In this document: positions 1-8,879 of the stretch, piece by piece
Numbering within the stretch: the stretch's first letter is position 1
How the letters are laid out: each line of letters begins with the position of its first letter
From: Brevibacillus porteri
GTDB lineage: Bacteria > Bacillota > Bacilli > Brevibacillales > Brevibacillaceae
Assembly: GCF_003013475.1 (NCBI RefSeq)
Contig: NZ_PXZO01000064.1
Coordinates: 124,001-188,000, forward strand
Length of the DNA stretch: 64,000 nucleotides
Direction: 5' to 3'
Made by a program: the position numbers and the translations under genes
Notes under the pieces: model-generated
Databases searched by the model: none
Told to the model about the DNA's origin: nothing
The model's input: the letters and a program-made list of their open reading frames with translations, nothing else

Positions 1-177
1 CTCATCATCGTCAAGGGTAACCATGGATATTGTTTCGTCCATATCATCACGCTCAAAGTGATACATTTCCCGGCGGCCGTCATCGTGAATGACGATAACC
101 AGCTTGTCGCCACTTCTGGTTTCGACCTGGTACTTCCTACCGATTCCTGGTAAATCGGATTCTCGAATAGAGAACAT
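1..177 (-). CDS. khtT: KhtT-like K+/H+ antiporter regulatory subunit (partial, N-terminal part)
   Basis: Only the first 59 codons lie in the window; the 3' end runs off the left edge. The start ATG (175-177 on the complement) follows an AGGAGGATCT ribosome site at 181-190. The product begins [16 protein letters not shown] and continues with [12 protein letters not shown], the pattern I recognise from Bacillus KhtT/YhaT, the peripheral subunit that gates the KhtU K+/H+ antiporter and carries a C-terminal RCK_C (TrkA-C) domain. In that family this N-terminal segment precedes the ligand-binding domain, which is not visible here. A khtU-like antiporter gene would be expected just beyond the window edge. 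Confidence is good for family, moderate for the symbol. Confidence 0.8.
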   Translation of the reverse strand, partial: MFSIRESDLPGIGRKYQVETRSGDKLVIVIHDDGRREMYHFERDDMDETISMVTLDDDE

Positions 178-502
178 ATAAGATCCTCCTTTGCGCAAAA
201 CACTGTATTGGCATAGATAGCTGCTCTTTTTTTCAGTGAGCAACAAGTCGTCAATAATTATTTGGAATTATATCCATTCCGGTGATATTTTAGTAATAAT
301 CCCCCCTGTTATGCGGATTATTGTCGACATTCATACCTACATCCACTATTATACACGAAATGACGTCATTTTCCTTTAAAATGAAACAATTTCATTAAAA
401 AATGACACACTTATAAACAGACAGGAATATTAACTTTCCTCTAAAACAAGATCACTCCTCATGAGTGAGCTTCGATAGAGGTTATTTTAAGGATGATGAA
501 AC
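178..502. other. Divergent intergenic region, 325 bp
   Basis: Separates the khtT-like gene from the small gene at 503 and should hold promoters for both. The only notable structure is an inverted repeat at 380-396, AATGAAA-CAA-TTTCATT, in an AT-rich stretch, which could be an operator. I see no convincing additional reading frame. Confidence 0.5.
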
Positions 503-757
503 ATGGCGAACAAACAGTATCGATTAACAGAAGCTGAATGGGTCTTTATTCAAGACATGCGGTCCATGGATATGGATGAGCTATTAGACATCGTGATCGC
601 ATTGCGCAATGAGGTAAAGGAACTGGAGAAAAAGGCGGAGCTGATTAGAGAGCGCGAGAAAGAGGGCTGGCAGGAGGAGTATCAGGCAGCACAGAAGCGA
701 ATTAATCACCTGCGCCAATTCGAGGTTGAGCTTCGTAAGACATGGCCAAATGACTAA
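503..757 (+). CDS. Small hypothetical protein, predicted helical/coiled coil
   Basis: An 84-residue soluble protein that I do not recognise. ATG preceded by AAGGATG. Residues about 25-75 are dense in Glu, Lys and Arg with a heptad-like spacing (VKELEKKAELIREREKEG), so most of the chain should be one long helix or coiled coil. There is no signal peptide, membrane segment or cysteine. It is monocistronic: divergent from the khtT-like gene and closed by a strong bidirectional terminator shared with dctA. The clean ribosome site and terminator support it being a real gene. Confidence 0.65.
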   Translation: MANKQYRLTEAEWVFIQDMRSMDMDELLDIVIALRNEVKELEKKAELIREREKEGWQEEYQAAQKRINHLRQFEVELRKTWPND

Positions 758-760
758 AGC

Positions 761-798
761 AAAAAGAGGTTCTCTCTGAAGTAGGAGAACCTCTTTTT
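761..798. terminator. Bidirectional rho-independent terminator
   Basis: Near-perfect stem AAAAAGAGGTTCTC / GAGAACCTCTTTTTT with a 10-nt loop between the convergent small gene (503-757) and dctA; A- and T-tracts on both sides allow it to work in both directions. Confidence 0.9.
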
Positions 799-806
799 TA
801 TATGGA

Positions 807-2099
807 CTAGGCCGTGATCGGTTTTGCTTCTGAATCGTTGTCCGACTCGATGGCGGTTTCGTCTGTTTGTTGGACGCGTCCCGGATGGAACTCATTTTCA
901 TGCTTGGCTATGACCACGGTAGCTACGCCATTTCCGATCAGATTCGTAATGGCACGAGCCTCTGACATGAAGCGGTCAACGCCGAGCAAGAGGGCAATGC
1001 CTTCGACCGGAATGACAGGGAAGGCTGCCAAGGTAGCGGCGAGTGTAATGAAACCAGAACCTGTTACACCGGCAGCCCCTTTTGACGTAATCATCAGGAT
1101 TCCTAAAAGAGTGACCTGTTCCCAGAAGCTGAGCTCGATGCCATATGCCTGGGCGATAAAAATGGCAGCCATAGATAAATAGATGGAGGTACCATCCAGG
1201 TTAAACGAGTAGCCCGTCGGCACGACCAGACCGACAACGGATTTGGAGCAGCCGTACTTCTCCAGCCGATCCATCATTCTCGGAAGAGCAGACTCTGAGG
1301 AGGAGGTGCCAAGCACGAGCAGGATTTCCTCTCGAATGTATTTGATAAACGCGAAGATGCTGAATTTGTAGTAGCGCGCGATCCCGCCCAGTATGAGAAT
1401 AATGAACAAAAACATCGTGATGTAGACAGCCGTCATCAAAAGGCCCAGTCTGGTCAGCGAACCGATGCCGAATTTGCCAATCGTGTACGCCATTGCGCCA
1501 AATGCAGCTAGCGGAGAAACCTTCATGATCATGTTGACGACACCAAAAAATCCGTGTGCCAGCTTATCAAACAGCTTGATGACAGGCTGGGACGCTTGCC
1601 CCATGGCAGCGAGTGAGAGACCAAACAGGACAGCGAAGAACAGAATAGGCAACAGCTCGCCTTTTGCCATAGCCCCGACGACATTTTCGGGGATGATCCC
1701 CGTAATAAAATCAATAAAACCGTTGTTACTCTGAGCAGCAGCCTCCGTGTACTTGGAGACGTCCCCGCTGGTCAGACCCGTTTTGTCAAAGCCTACCCCA
1801 GGCTTGATCAGGTTGACAACCAACAGTCCGATCGCCAATGCGATTGTGGTAACGATTTCAAAATAGAGCAGTGCTTTTCCGCCGATCTTTCCGACCTTTT
1901 TCATGTCTCCCATACTGGCGATTCCATTTACGACAGTGAAGAAGACAATCGGTGGGATGACCATTTTGATCAGTTTGACAAAAATATCGGCCAACACCTT
2001 CAGCTCTGCGCCAAATTTGGGTGCAAAATGACCAACTAAGATACCGAGAATGATGGCAATTACAACCTGTACGGTCAGATTTTTAAAGTTGATCCGCAT
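807..2099 (-). CDS. dctA: C4-dicarboxylate:cation symporter (DctA/GltP family)
   Basis: A 430-residue polytopic membrane protein of the DAACS family, importing succinate, fumarate or malate with H+/Na+. Seen in the sequence: the serine-rich re-entrant loop [14 protein letters not shown] (about 270-283), the conserved [14 protein letters not shown] segment, the second hairpin [14 protein letters not shown] and the substrate-site region [19 protein letters not shown]. These are the hallmarks of DctA rather than of glutamate carriers, although the family is hard to split by eye. ATG with GGAGGAGG ribosome site. The nearby DctB/DctS/DctR-like genes support the substrate call; three TTGGT repeats upstream are a likely regulator site. 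Confidence 0.9.
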   Translation of the reverse strand: MRINFKNLTVQVVIAIILGILVGHFAPKFGAELKVLADIFVKLIKMVIPPIVFFTVVNGIASMGDMKKVGKIGGKALLYFEIVTTIALAIGLLVVNLIKPGVGFDKTGLTSGDVSKYTEAAAQSNNGFIDFITGIIPENVVGAMAKGELLPILFFAVLFGLSLAAMGQASQPVIKLFDKLAHGFFGVVNMIMKVSPLAAFGAMAYTIGKFGIGSLTRLGLLMTAVYITMFLFIILILGGIARYYKFSIFAFIKYIREEILLVLGTSSSESALPRMMDRLEKYGCSKSVVGLVVPTGYSFNLDGTSIYLSMAAIFIAQAYGIELSFWEQVTLLGILMITSKGAAGVTGSGFITLAATLAAFPVIPVEGIALLLGVDRFMSEARAITNLIGNGVATVVIAKHENEFHPGRVQQTDETAIESDNDSEAKPITA

Positions 2100-2192
2100 G
2101 AAATTCGTTCCTCCTCCAGGTTTTGAAAACGCTTTATTCCTCTTTTTCGCATTGTATAAATTGGCTGGAAAATTGAAAATAATGCGGTCATA

Positions 2193-2217
2193 TTGGTTGT
2201 TTTGGTCCTTTTGGTCA
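2193..2217 (-). promoter_or_regulatory. Three 9-bp direct repeats upstream of dctA, candidate DctR site
   Basis: TTGGT occurs at 2193, 2202 and 2211, exactly 9 bp apart (read on the dctA strand as ACCAA repeats), roughly 95-120 bp before the dctA start and upstream of a TATACAAT-like -10 element. Position and spacing suit an activator-binding site; assignment to the DctR homologue at 8118 is inference. Confidence 0.45.
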
Positions 2218-2347
2218 CAGAAATCCCCTCAAATTGGAAAGGAAAAAATCAATTGTTGACATACTCTCGACACGAACAATAGGTAAAGTAGGAAATGTAC
2301 ATAGTGACACGAAAGAAATAGACAACCGGGAGAATGGAGGATTTTCT

Positions 2348-3085
2348 ATGTTCAAGAAGCAATATCTGGCGATTGCCTCAGCGTTGATTCTGACTACCAC
2401 GCTTATTCCGACGAGCTCTCAAGCAGCGACTGGAACGAAGAATCTGCAAGCTAAGTACAACAACATTAAAGTTATTTATAACGGCGCAGCTGTTCCAACT
2501 ACAATCGAACCATTCATCGTAAACGGAACCACGTACATTCCACTTCGCATGATGGCTGGCGTATTCAACAAGGATGTAGCATGGGATGGCACGAAGTACA
2601 CCGTTACGGTAAAAGACATGCCTAACTCCCAACACGCAAACGAGTTGGCTGCACGTGATGCTCAAATCAGAAGCATGCAAGGCACAATTGACAGCCTGAA
2701 CAAACAGATTACTGATTTGAAAAACAGCAAGAGCAACAGAGATGATGACGATGATGTCCAAGATGACCTGGACGACCTGGAAGATCAACTCGACAAGGAC
2801 TACGATGACTTCAAAGATATCGAGTGGAAGTTCACGCTGAAGGGCGATGAAGATGATATCGATGTAGAAATTGAGGTTGACCTGGATGAGTTCCAAGACG
2901 AGTACGATGATATGGATGATTCCGATTTCGAAGACCTCGTTGAAAGTGTAGTAAAAGACATTTGGGATGAGTTCGATGATGCTGACATTGATGGCGAAAT
3001 CGTTGACGAGGATGGCGACAACCTGCACGATTTCTCTGCTGATGCCAGCGATGACGAAATCTTTTTCGAAGATGAAAAAATCTAA
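2348..3085 (+). CDS. Secreted copper-amine-oxidase-N-like stalk domain protein with acidic tail
   Basis: A 245-residue exported protein. The start at 2348 is chosen because of the GGAGG site just upstream and the signal peptide that follows (MFKKQYLAIASALILTTTLI ... SSQA). Residues about 35-95 form a copper amine oxidase N-terminal-like domain (NNIKVIYNGAAV, EPFIVNGTTYIPLRMMAG, VAWDGTKYTVTV), a small beta domain common in Firmicute cell-surface proteins and not itself an oxidase. Residues about 100-125 look coiled-coil. From about 130 to the end the chain is extremely acidic, with runs of Asp and Glu and few other residues, suggesting Ca2+ or cation binding at the cell surface. Followed by its own terminator. 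Function unknown. Confidence 0.7.
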   Translation: MFKKQYLAIASALILTTTLIPTSSQAATGTKNLQAKYNNIKVIYNGAAVPTTIEPFIVNGTTYIPLRMMAGVFNKDVAWDGTKYTVTVKDMPNSQHANELAARDAQIRSMQGTIDSLNKQITDLKNSKSNRDDDDDVQDDLDDLEDQLDKDYDDFKDIEWKFTLKGDEDDIDVEIEVDLDEFQDEYDDMDDSDFEDLVESVVKDIWDEFDDADIDGEIVDEDGDNLHDFSADASDDEIFFEDEKI

Positions 3086-3120
3086 TTAATTTCTTTATAG
3101 TGGGGACGTTTCTCACAAAA

Positions 3121-3157
3121 AAAGCCTTGCTCCTTTACATGGGATGCAAGGCTTTTT
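3121..3157 (+). terminator. Rho-independent terminator
   Basis: Stem AAAGCCTTGC / GCAAGGCTTTTTT with a T-run, 36 bp after the stalk-domain gene. Confidence 0.9.
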
Positions 3158-3297
3158 TCCTATTTTCCAAAAACATCAAAGGCAAATTTTAATACAAGGT
3201 TGTAAACTGATAGAATAGAAGTACGTAGAGTATAGAGGACCATGCGAGAATTCGCGAATAGGAATGATTATATGTCTGTAAATCAGGTAGGGAAGAT

Positions 3298-3984
3298 ATG
3301 AAAAGTATTTTATTGGTAGAAGATGAACTAGTGATATCGCGCGTGCTGAAGGCTTACTTGCAAAAGGCAGGGCATGAGGTCTGGCAAGCGAATGACGGGA
3401 TCGAGGCCGTGCAGCTTTTTGATGAAAAAAAGCCGGATTTGGTTCTATTGGATGTCATGCTCCCTGAACGCAATGGTTGGGAAATCCTCCAGTATATTCG
3501 CGAAAAGAGCTCCTGTCCGGTCATTATCATGACTGCGCTCGGCCAGACAGACCAAAAGCTCAAGGGACTGAATCAAGGAGCAGATGACTACATAACGAAG
3601 CCTTTTGTCGCGGACGAAGTAGTGGCGCGAGTAAATGCGGTGCTGCGGCGCTCTGTTATTTTGGTGAAAGATCAAGAGACCCGACTATTTGGAAGCTTGA
3701 AAATAAACTTTCAGTCCCATCACGTGACGTTGCATGGTCTCGAACTGACGTTTCACCCGCGAGATCTGTCCTTGCTGCTTTTTCTGGCACAAAATCCGAA
3801 TCAGACCTTTACCCGTGAGCAATTGATTGAACAAGTATGGGGAATAGACTACGGGGGAAGTGACCGTGCCGTAGACCTGGCGATCAAGCGAGTCAGAAAG
3901 ACTCTGGAGAATTGGCCGGTTCATGAGGGTGAGATCAAGACGCAAAGAGGGGTTGGGTATCAATTCTGTGTTTATAAAAAATAA
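3298..3984 (+). CDS. OmpR/PhoB-family response regulator
   Basis: 228 residues. Receiver domain 1-120 with acidic pocket E8-D9, phospho-acceptor D52 (LVLLDVMLP), T79 and K101 (ITKPF). The C-terminal winged helix (about 130-226) ends in the typical RAVDLAIKRVRKTLE and TQRGVGYQF motifs. Its 3' end overlaps the start of the histidine kinase gene, so the pair is translationally coupled. The cognate signal is unknown; the pair lies inside a dicarboxylate gene block but is of a different class from DctS/DctR, so a link to dicarboxylates is only positional. Activity would be as a DNA-binding activator or repressor after phosphorylation. Confidence 0.9.
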   Translation: MKSILLVEDELVISRVLKAYLQKAGHEVWQANDGIEAVQLFDEKKPDLVLLDVMLPERNGWEILQYIREKSSCPVIIMTALGQTDQKLKGLNQGADDYITKPFVADEVVARVNAVLRRSVILVKDQETRLFGSLKINFQSHHVTLHGLELTFHPRDLSLLLFLAQNPNQTFTREQLIEQVWGIDYGGSDRAVDLAIKRVRKTLENWPVHEGEIKTQRGVGYQFCVYKK

Positions 3985-5407
3985 TGAGCCTGTATCGCTG
4001 CTGCGTTATTGGACCACACGCTATCTGCTCACCCTCGTGATCGGGTTGCTCATCATTGGGGCTGTCTCTGCTTATTGGATCAAGTACGCTGCGATTGAAA
4101 AGCAGATCGAGGTCACGCGATTGTTTGCAGAGGAAGTAGCTGATCGAGTCGTCGATGATGTTGGAAATATTCTGGTGGGGGAAAAACTTCATCAGGTATT
4201 AGATAATCGGCGTAAGTTTATGGGTGTTGATCGCAACCTGATTTTGTTCATTGAAGATGTAAAAGGAGAGGTCGTTTACAGTCGACCAACCAAGCTTCCC
4301 CCTCCCTTGCAGCAGGCAGCACCTGAGTTGTTGGAGCAGGCAGATAGGTGGGATAAAGTGAGGCATCCGTCAGGTGAGACACTGTATGTAGTGAGGAAAA
4401 ATTTGGAATACAATGATCAAGTCATTGGCAAGGTGATCTTGCTTTTCCCAGAAACAGATATCAAAGTAGGTAAAGAAGAAATCCAATATTTGGTCATCAT
4501 GCTGGGCAGTTTGGGTGTGCTTGGCTGGGCGGTTATTTATTTTCATGCGCGGAAGCTGTCTGAGCCGATTCAAAATGTGGTGATGTCCGCTCGCCAGATC
4601 GTAGAAGGAAACTACGACGTCTTGATCAATAAAACGATCAAGGAAAAGGAAATTCACGAGCTGGTGCATACGTTTGCGGAAATGGCCGACCGTCTTCGGC
4701 AGCTGGAAAGTATGCGAACAGAGCTTTTGGCTGGAGTAACACACGAGCTGAAAACCCCCGTTACGTCGATTAGTGGATTAATCCAGGCAATTAACGACGA
4801 GGTGGTTTCCGGTGAGGAGCAGAAGGAGTTTTTGGAAATCTGCTTGAAGGAAACGAAGCGCCTGCAAAAAATGGTAGAGGATTTGCTAGACTTCAATTCA
4901 TTTGCCGTAGGAGCGATCACCGTTTGTCAGGAAGAGCAAAACGTGAACAAGCTGATCCGCGAGATCGCCTCACAATGGCGGATTGTCCACGACCTCGGTC
5001 ACGTCACGTTTACCGTTGAGGTTCTGGAAAAGCAGACGATGATCTATGTCGATCCGGGCCGTGTACAGCAAATCTTGATTAACCTTTTGAACAACGCAAA
5101 ACAGGCTGTTGGTGAGAATGGGAGCATAGCGCTCACTCTCTACGAGACGGACACGGATTTACGAATCGACGTCAAAGACGATGGGCCGGGAATACCCGCA
5201 AAGGAACAGCCTCTTGTGTTCGAGCGTTTCTTTCGGGGAAGCAATAAAAAAGACAAAGTACGTGGGCTCGGTTTGGGGCTGTCCTATTCTCGCATGATGG
5301 CGAAAGCTCTTGGCGGAGATCTCCTCCTCGCAAAAAGCACGTCAGAGGGATCAGTTTTTACGCTGATTTTGCCCATGCGCAAGGAGCAGAGCGAGGAGAT
5401 TGACTGA
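3968..5407 (+). CDS. Membrane sensor histidine kinase
   Basis: About 479 residues. The start is uncertain: an upstream in-frame ATG at 3923 would overlap the regulator by 62 bp, while GTG at 3968 lies after an AGAGGGG stretch and directly before the first membrane segment, so I use GTG. Visible order: TM1 (YLLTLVIGLLIIGAVSAYWI), an extracellular sensor of about 125 residues, TM2 (LVIMLGSLGVLGWAVIYF), HAMP, H-box VTHELKTPV, N-box INLLNNAKQAV, DDGPGIP and GLGLGLSYSRMM. It phosphorylates the OmpR-type partner encoded just upstream. It ends only 5 bp from the stop of the convergent binding-protein gene. Confidence 0.85.
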   Translation: MFIKNNEPVSLLRYWTTRYLLTLVIGLLIIGAVSAYWIKYAAIEKQIEVTRLFAEEVADRVVDDVGNILVGEKLHQVLDNRRKFMGVDRNLILFIEDVKGEVVYSRPTKLPPPLQQAAPELLEQADRWDKVRHPSGETLYVVRKNLEYNDQVIGKVILLFPETDIKVGKEEIQYLVIMLGSLGVLGWAVIYFHARKLSEPIQNVVMSARQIVEGNYDVLINKTIKEKEIHELVHTFAEMADRLRQLESMRTELLAGVTHELKTPVTSISGLIQAINDEVVSGEEQKEFLEICLKETKRLQKMVEDLLDFNSFAVGAITVCQEEQNVNKLIREIASQWRIVHDLGHVTFTVEVLEKQTMIYVDPGRVQQILINLLNNAKQAVGENGSIALTLYETDTDLRIDVKDDGPGIPAKEQPLVFERFFRGSNKKDKVRGLGLGLSYSRMMAKALGGDLLLAKSTSEGSVFTLILPMRKEQSEEID

Positions 5408-5412
5408 GAGCT

Positions 5413-6468
5413 TCACCTGCGTTGGTGGAGCTCTCTGATTTTCTGCATCAATGGTTCTCCGATACTCGGAGCGAACTGATCGTAGACTGGCTGTAACGCT
5501 GTGATCCAGGCCGCACGTTCTTTTGCTGTCTGTATGTGGATGTGCATTCCCCCATTTTCTTGGAGCAAGCGCAGCTGTTTGTCATTCATCGAAACAGCCA
5601 ATTGATTATTGTAAGCTGTCGCTTCTTGCATCGCTTCCGATATGGCCTGCTGAATATCGGCGGGGAGATTGTTCCAAAACGTTTTATTAATCACGACGGC
5701 GTAGCCCAGATAGCTGTGATTGCTGATGGTCATGTGCTTTTGTACTTGGTAAAGCCGCTTGGTGTACACATTGGAGATTGTATTTTCTTCGCCGTCTACT
5801 TTTCCGGCAGCTAGCATGCTGTATAATTCATTGAAGGAAGAGCCTACAGGGATTGCCTGAAGCGTGCGAAACTGAGCTTCGATCACGTTGCCTGGAATGA
5901 TACGCAAACGTTGGCCGACAAAATCGGAAGGCATGACCAACGGACGATTGGCTGTCACTTGCTTAAAGCCGCTTCCCCAGAAGGCCAGTCCTTTCATATC
6001 AGAATCTTCAAGCTTGTCGAATAGTATTTGGCCGATTTCCCCATTGAATACCGTTTCGACATCCTCTTGCGATCGAAACAGATAAGGCAGATCAAGGACA
6101 GCCCACTCGGGAATCGTGTTTGACAGATAGGAGAATGCAGGGGCGATCATCTGGATTTCGCCGTTTTGCAGTGCAGCCATCTCAGTTTTCTCGGTGTGGA
6201 GGATACTGTTGGGAAAGACCTGTACCTCAACACGTCCGTTTGTCTTTTCCTTCACTAGCTGGGAAAAGCGTTCGATAGTCAGACCCTTTGGCGTGTTTTC
6301 CGCAATCACATGGCTAAACTTGATGATAATTTGATTGGACAGCCCCACCTGTTCTTCGTCGTATCCTCTGTTTTCCATCAGGAAATCTGATCTGAAGCCT
6401 ATAATGACAGCGCTCACAAGTCCGAGCAGGACAATGAATGTACTGGTTACCAACGATTTCATTTTCAT
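5413..6468 (-). CDS. dctB: TRAP/DctP-type dicarboxylate-binding protein (DctB-like)
   Basis: 351 residues from ATG at 6468 (AGGTGT ribosome site); the in-frame extension to 6714 is rejected because it overlaps dctS and lacks a ribosome site. An N-terminal membrane segment (about 5-25) is followed by a DctP-fold binding domain: IIIKFSHVIAENTPKG, VEVQVFPNSILHTEKTEM, GLAFWGSGFKQVTANRP, RLRIIPGNV (the Arg that contacts the carboxylate), GEENTISNVYTKRLYQVQKH. No lipobox cysteine, so a membrane-anchored or secreted protein. No TRAP permease (DctQ/DctM) gene lies nearby. In Bacillus subtilis the equivalent DctB works with DctS and the DctA-type carrier as co-sensor, which fits this arrangement. Confidence 0.85.
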   Translation of the reverse strand: MKMKSLVTSTFIVLLGLVSAVIIGFRSDFLMENRGYDEEQVGLSNQIIIKFSHVIAENTPKGLTIERFSQLVKEKTNGRVEVQVFPNSILHTEKTEMAALQNGEIQMIAPAFSYLSNTIPEWAVLDLPYLFRSQEDVETVFNGEIGQILFDKLEDSDMKGLAFWGSGFKQVTANRPLVMPSDFVGQRLRIIPGNVIEAQFRTLQAIPVGSSFNELYSMLAAGKVDGEENTISNVYTKRLYQVQKHMTISNHSYLGYAVVINKTFWNNLPADIQQAISEAMQEATAYNNQLAVSMNDKQLRLLQENGGMHIHIQTAKERAAWITALQPVYDQFAPSIGEPLMQKIRELHQRR

Positions 6469-6526
6469 ACACCTGCTTACGTTTAATGAATTTGAGTATA
6501 AACCCAATGGAAAGGAAAGAACGAAC

Positions 6527-8131
6527 CTGTTTGAACGATTAACAATCAAATGGAAGATAATGCTACTCTCCGTAGGAATCGTTCTTTTTTCCTTGATCAT
6601 CGGAAACTTGATCATGGCCGGAGGGATTATTCGGATTACGGAAACCCAACTGGGACAACGGCTGATGACCACAGCGCGCACGGTTGCGACGATTCCCAAT
6701 GTACAAAAAAGCATTCAGGAACCAGACGGGTGGAAGGTCATCCAACCGACAGCAAACAGCCTGCGCGTCGTCAATGATGTGACGTATATCGTCGTACTGA
6801 ATAGGGAGCGTGTCCGTTACTCAGACCCAATAGATGAGCGGATTGGTACCGTGTTTATGGACCCTGCGGTTGATGAGGCCTATGCCGAGCACTCCTATTT
6901 TCAAAAAGTCAAAGGAGAGATGGGAACGGCTCTGCGGGCCTACGTGCCGATCATGGATGACCAGCATCAGCAGGTGGGTGTTGTCTTGGTCGGACGTGTG
7001 ATGCCGGATGTTTGGGGGATCTTGTACAGTGAGCGAAACAATATCGCGCTGACCTTTTTCTTCTCCTTATTGTTCGGGGTGTGGGGCTCTTATCAGTTGG
7101 CCCGTCACATGAAAAAGCAGATGCTCGACCTAGAGCCGGACGAAATCGCACGAATCCTGGTAGAGCGAACCGCGACCTTCCATGCCATGCACGAGGGAGT
7201 TATCGCCATCGACAATCGGGAGCGAATCACGATCTTTAACGACAGAGCGAAGCAAATTTTTGGCATAGAAGGAGAGGTGCTGGGCAAACACATACGGTCT
7301 GTCCTGCACGACACCAGATTACCAGAAGTGCTGGAGCTACGCCAGAATTTTACCAACACAGAAATTCACGTCGGCAATACACTGCTCTGGTCCAACCGTT
7401 TTCTGATCAAGGTCGAGGAAAAGATCGTCGGCGCCATTGCGATTTTTCAGGACAGAACAGAGGTGGCGAGAATGGCGGAGGAGCTGACAGGCGTAAAAGA
7501 ATTCGTCGGTGCACTGCGGGTACAAAATCACGAGCACATGAACCATTTGCATACCATCGCAGGTTTGCTCCAGCTCCATCAGCATGAAAAGGCACTCGCG
7601 TATTTGTTCGAGGTCAACGAGCAGCAGGAGGAGCTTACCTCCTTTTTAACGACGCGGATCATGGATGAGAATTTATCTGGGCTCTTGATTGGCAAAGTAA
7701 GTCGCGGAAGAGAGCTGGGCATCCGTGTCGTCATTGATCGCAGGAGTCATCTGGAATGCTTTCCACCGTACATGGATCATCATAATTTCGTGCTCATTTT
7801 GGGGAATCTGATCGAGAATGCCTTTGATTCACTGGAGCGAATCGAACGCGAGGATAAGGAGATCATGATCAGTATCGAGCAAGACGAAGAGATTTGCTCT
7901 ATTCTGGTGGAGGACAATGGAATCGGCATGGACGAAGAGACGCGCCAACGTATGCTGGAACGGGGATATTCTACGAAAGAACGAGCGCACCGTGGACTTG
8001 GTCTGCATCTGGTGCAGCAATTGGTCAATAAAGGGGGAGGCGAGCTGGTATGCCATTCGGCACGAGGAGAAGGGGCCAGCTTTCTCATTACGTTTCCGAT
8101 GGGGGAGGTGGAGAGTTTTGGAGAAGGATAA
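6527..8131 (+). CDS. dctS: CitA/DctS-type sensor histidine kinase
   Basis: About 534 residues if translation begins at CTG 6527, which follows a GGAAAGGAAAG stretch and gives the N-terminus xFERLTIKWKIMLL expected for DctS-like kinases; the first downstream ATG is at 6560. A longer frame back to 6335 is rejected because it overlaps dctB. Order: TM1 (about 13-33), extracellular PAS-like citrate/dicarboxylate sensor (about 35-165), TM2 (ALTFFFSLLFGVWGSYQLA), cytoplasmic PAS (about 215-320), dimerisation helix with QNHEHMNHLHTI, and HATPase (GNLIENAFDSLE, VEDNGIGMD, HRGLGLHLVQQLV). Overlaps dctR by 14 bp. Divergent from dctB with only 58 bp between starts. Confidence 0.87.
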   Translation: MFERLTIKWKIMLLSVGIVLFSLIIGNLIMAGGIIRITETQLGQRLMTTARTVATIPNVQKSIQEPDGWKVIQPTANSLRVVNDVTYIVVLNRERVRYSDPIDERIGTVFMDPAVDEAYAEHSYFQKVKGEMGTALRAYVPIMDDQHQQVGVVLVGRVMPDVWGILYSERNNIALTFFFSLLFGVWGSYQLARHMKKQMLDLEPDEIARILVERTATFHAMHEGVIAIDNRERITIFNDRAKQIFGIEGEVLGKHIRSVLHDTRLPEVLELRQNFTNTEIHVGNTLLWSNRFLIKVEEKIVGAIAIFQDRTEVARMAEELTGVKEFVGALRVQNHEHMNHLHTIAGLLQLHQHEKALAYLFEVNEQQEELTSFLTTRIMDENLSGLLIGKVSRGRELGIRVVIDRRSHLECFPPYMDHHNFVLILGNLIENAFDSLERIEREDKEIMISIEQDEEICSILVEDNGIGMDEETRQRMLERGYSTKERAHRGLGLHLVQQLVNKGGGELVCHSARGEGASFLITFPMGEVESFGEG

Positions 8132-8879
8132 CGATAACATTCGCGTACTGATTATGGAAGACGATCCGATGGTACAGGAAATTAACAAGCAGTTCATAGA
8201 GCGCGTCCCGGGCTTTGTTGTGGTCGGAATTGCAGCCAACGGGGCAGATGGACTCAAGCTAGTGAAGGAGCTCACTCCTGACTTGGTGATCATTGATATT
8301 TTCATGCCGATCCAGGACGGGGTGAAGGCGCTGATGGAGTTGCGCGCCGCCAAACATGCTGTGGACGTCATCGTTGTGACAGCTGCAAAGGACAAGACCA
8401 CGATTCAGTCCATGCTGCGCAATGGGGCGATGGACTATATTATCAAGCCGTTTCAGTTTGAACGGATCAAGCAGTCGCTGGACAACTATCGAGAGTTTCG
8501 CCGACGGATTGATTGGGAGGGCACCGCATCCCAGGATGAGGTCGACCAGCTGTTATTCCGCAAAAGTCCAGAAAAAGAACAAGCCGATACGAATCCAGGC
8601 AGGGCAGTGCTGCCGAAGGGACTGCACGCTGTCACCATGGAGCAAATCATGCGTCAAATCGAGAAAGAAAGTCAGCCACTATCGGCAGACGATGTGGCCG
8701 AACGCGTAGGGATCGCGAGAGTGACGGCCAGAAGGTATTTGGACTATCTGGAGAAGAGCGGGAGTGTCAGAATGGATGTCAGCTATGGTGGGGTAGGCAG
8801 ACCGACGAATCGCTATGTACGTGTCACTCCACAAGATGCGGGGGGCACGGGAGGTAGAGAGCGCCATGATCGATTATGA
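8118..8879 (+). CDS. dctR: CitB/DctR-type response regulator
   Basis: 253 residues from TTG 8118, chosen because GGGGGAGGTGG lies 7 bp upstream and the product then starts MEKDNDNIRVLIMEDD. Receiver domain with D15-D16 and phospho-acceptor D60 (PDLVIIDIFMP), Thr/Lys switch residues (VTAAKDK, IIKPFQFE), then the linker and helix-turn-helix DDVAERVGIARVTARRYLDYL typical of the CitB/DcuR/DctR group. Partner of the overlapping DctS kinase; expected to activate the dicarboxylate carrier gene. Overlaps the next gene by 14 bp, so dctS-dctR and the sigma-54 activator form one transcription unit. Confidence 0.88.
   Translation: MEKDNDNIRVLIMEDDPMVQEINKQFIERVPGFVVVGIAANGADGLKLVKELTPDLVIIDIFMPIQDGVKALMELRAAKHAVDVIVVTAAKDKTTIQSMLRNGAMDYIIKPFQFERIKQSLDNYREFRRRIDWEGTASQDEVDQLLFRKSPEKEQADTNPGRAVLPKGLHAVTMEQIMRQIEKESQPLSADDVAERVGIARVTARRYLDYLEKSGSVRMDVSYGGVGRPTNRYVRVTPQDAGGTGGRERHDRL

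Noticed and set aside
2378-3028. A 216-codon frame on the complement of the stalk-domain gene
   Set aside because: Its length results from the biased Asp/Glu codons of the real gene; no ribosome site, and its composition (Ile/Val-rich) is the mirror of the acidic tail.
6335-6526. N-terminal extension of DctS
   Set aside because: It overlaps dctB on the other strand, begins without a ribosome site and adds sequence unlike the family before the first membrane helix.
6469-6714. N-terminal extension of the DctB-like protein
   Set aside because: Overlaps the dctS start region; the ATG at 6468 has an AGGTGT site and leads directly into the membrane segment.
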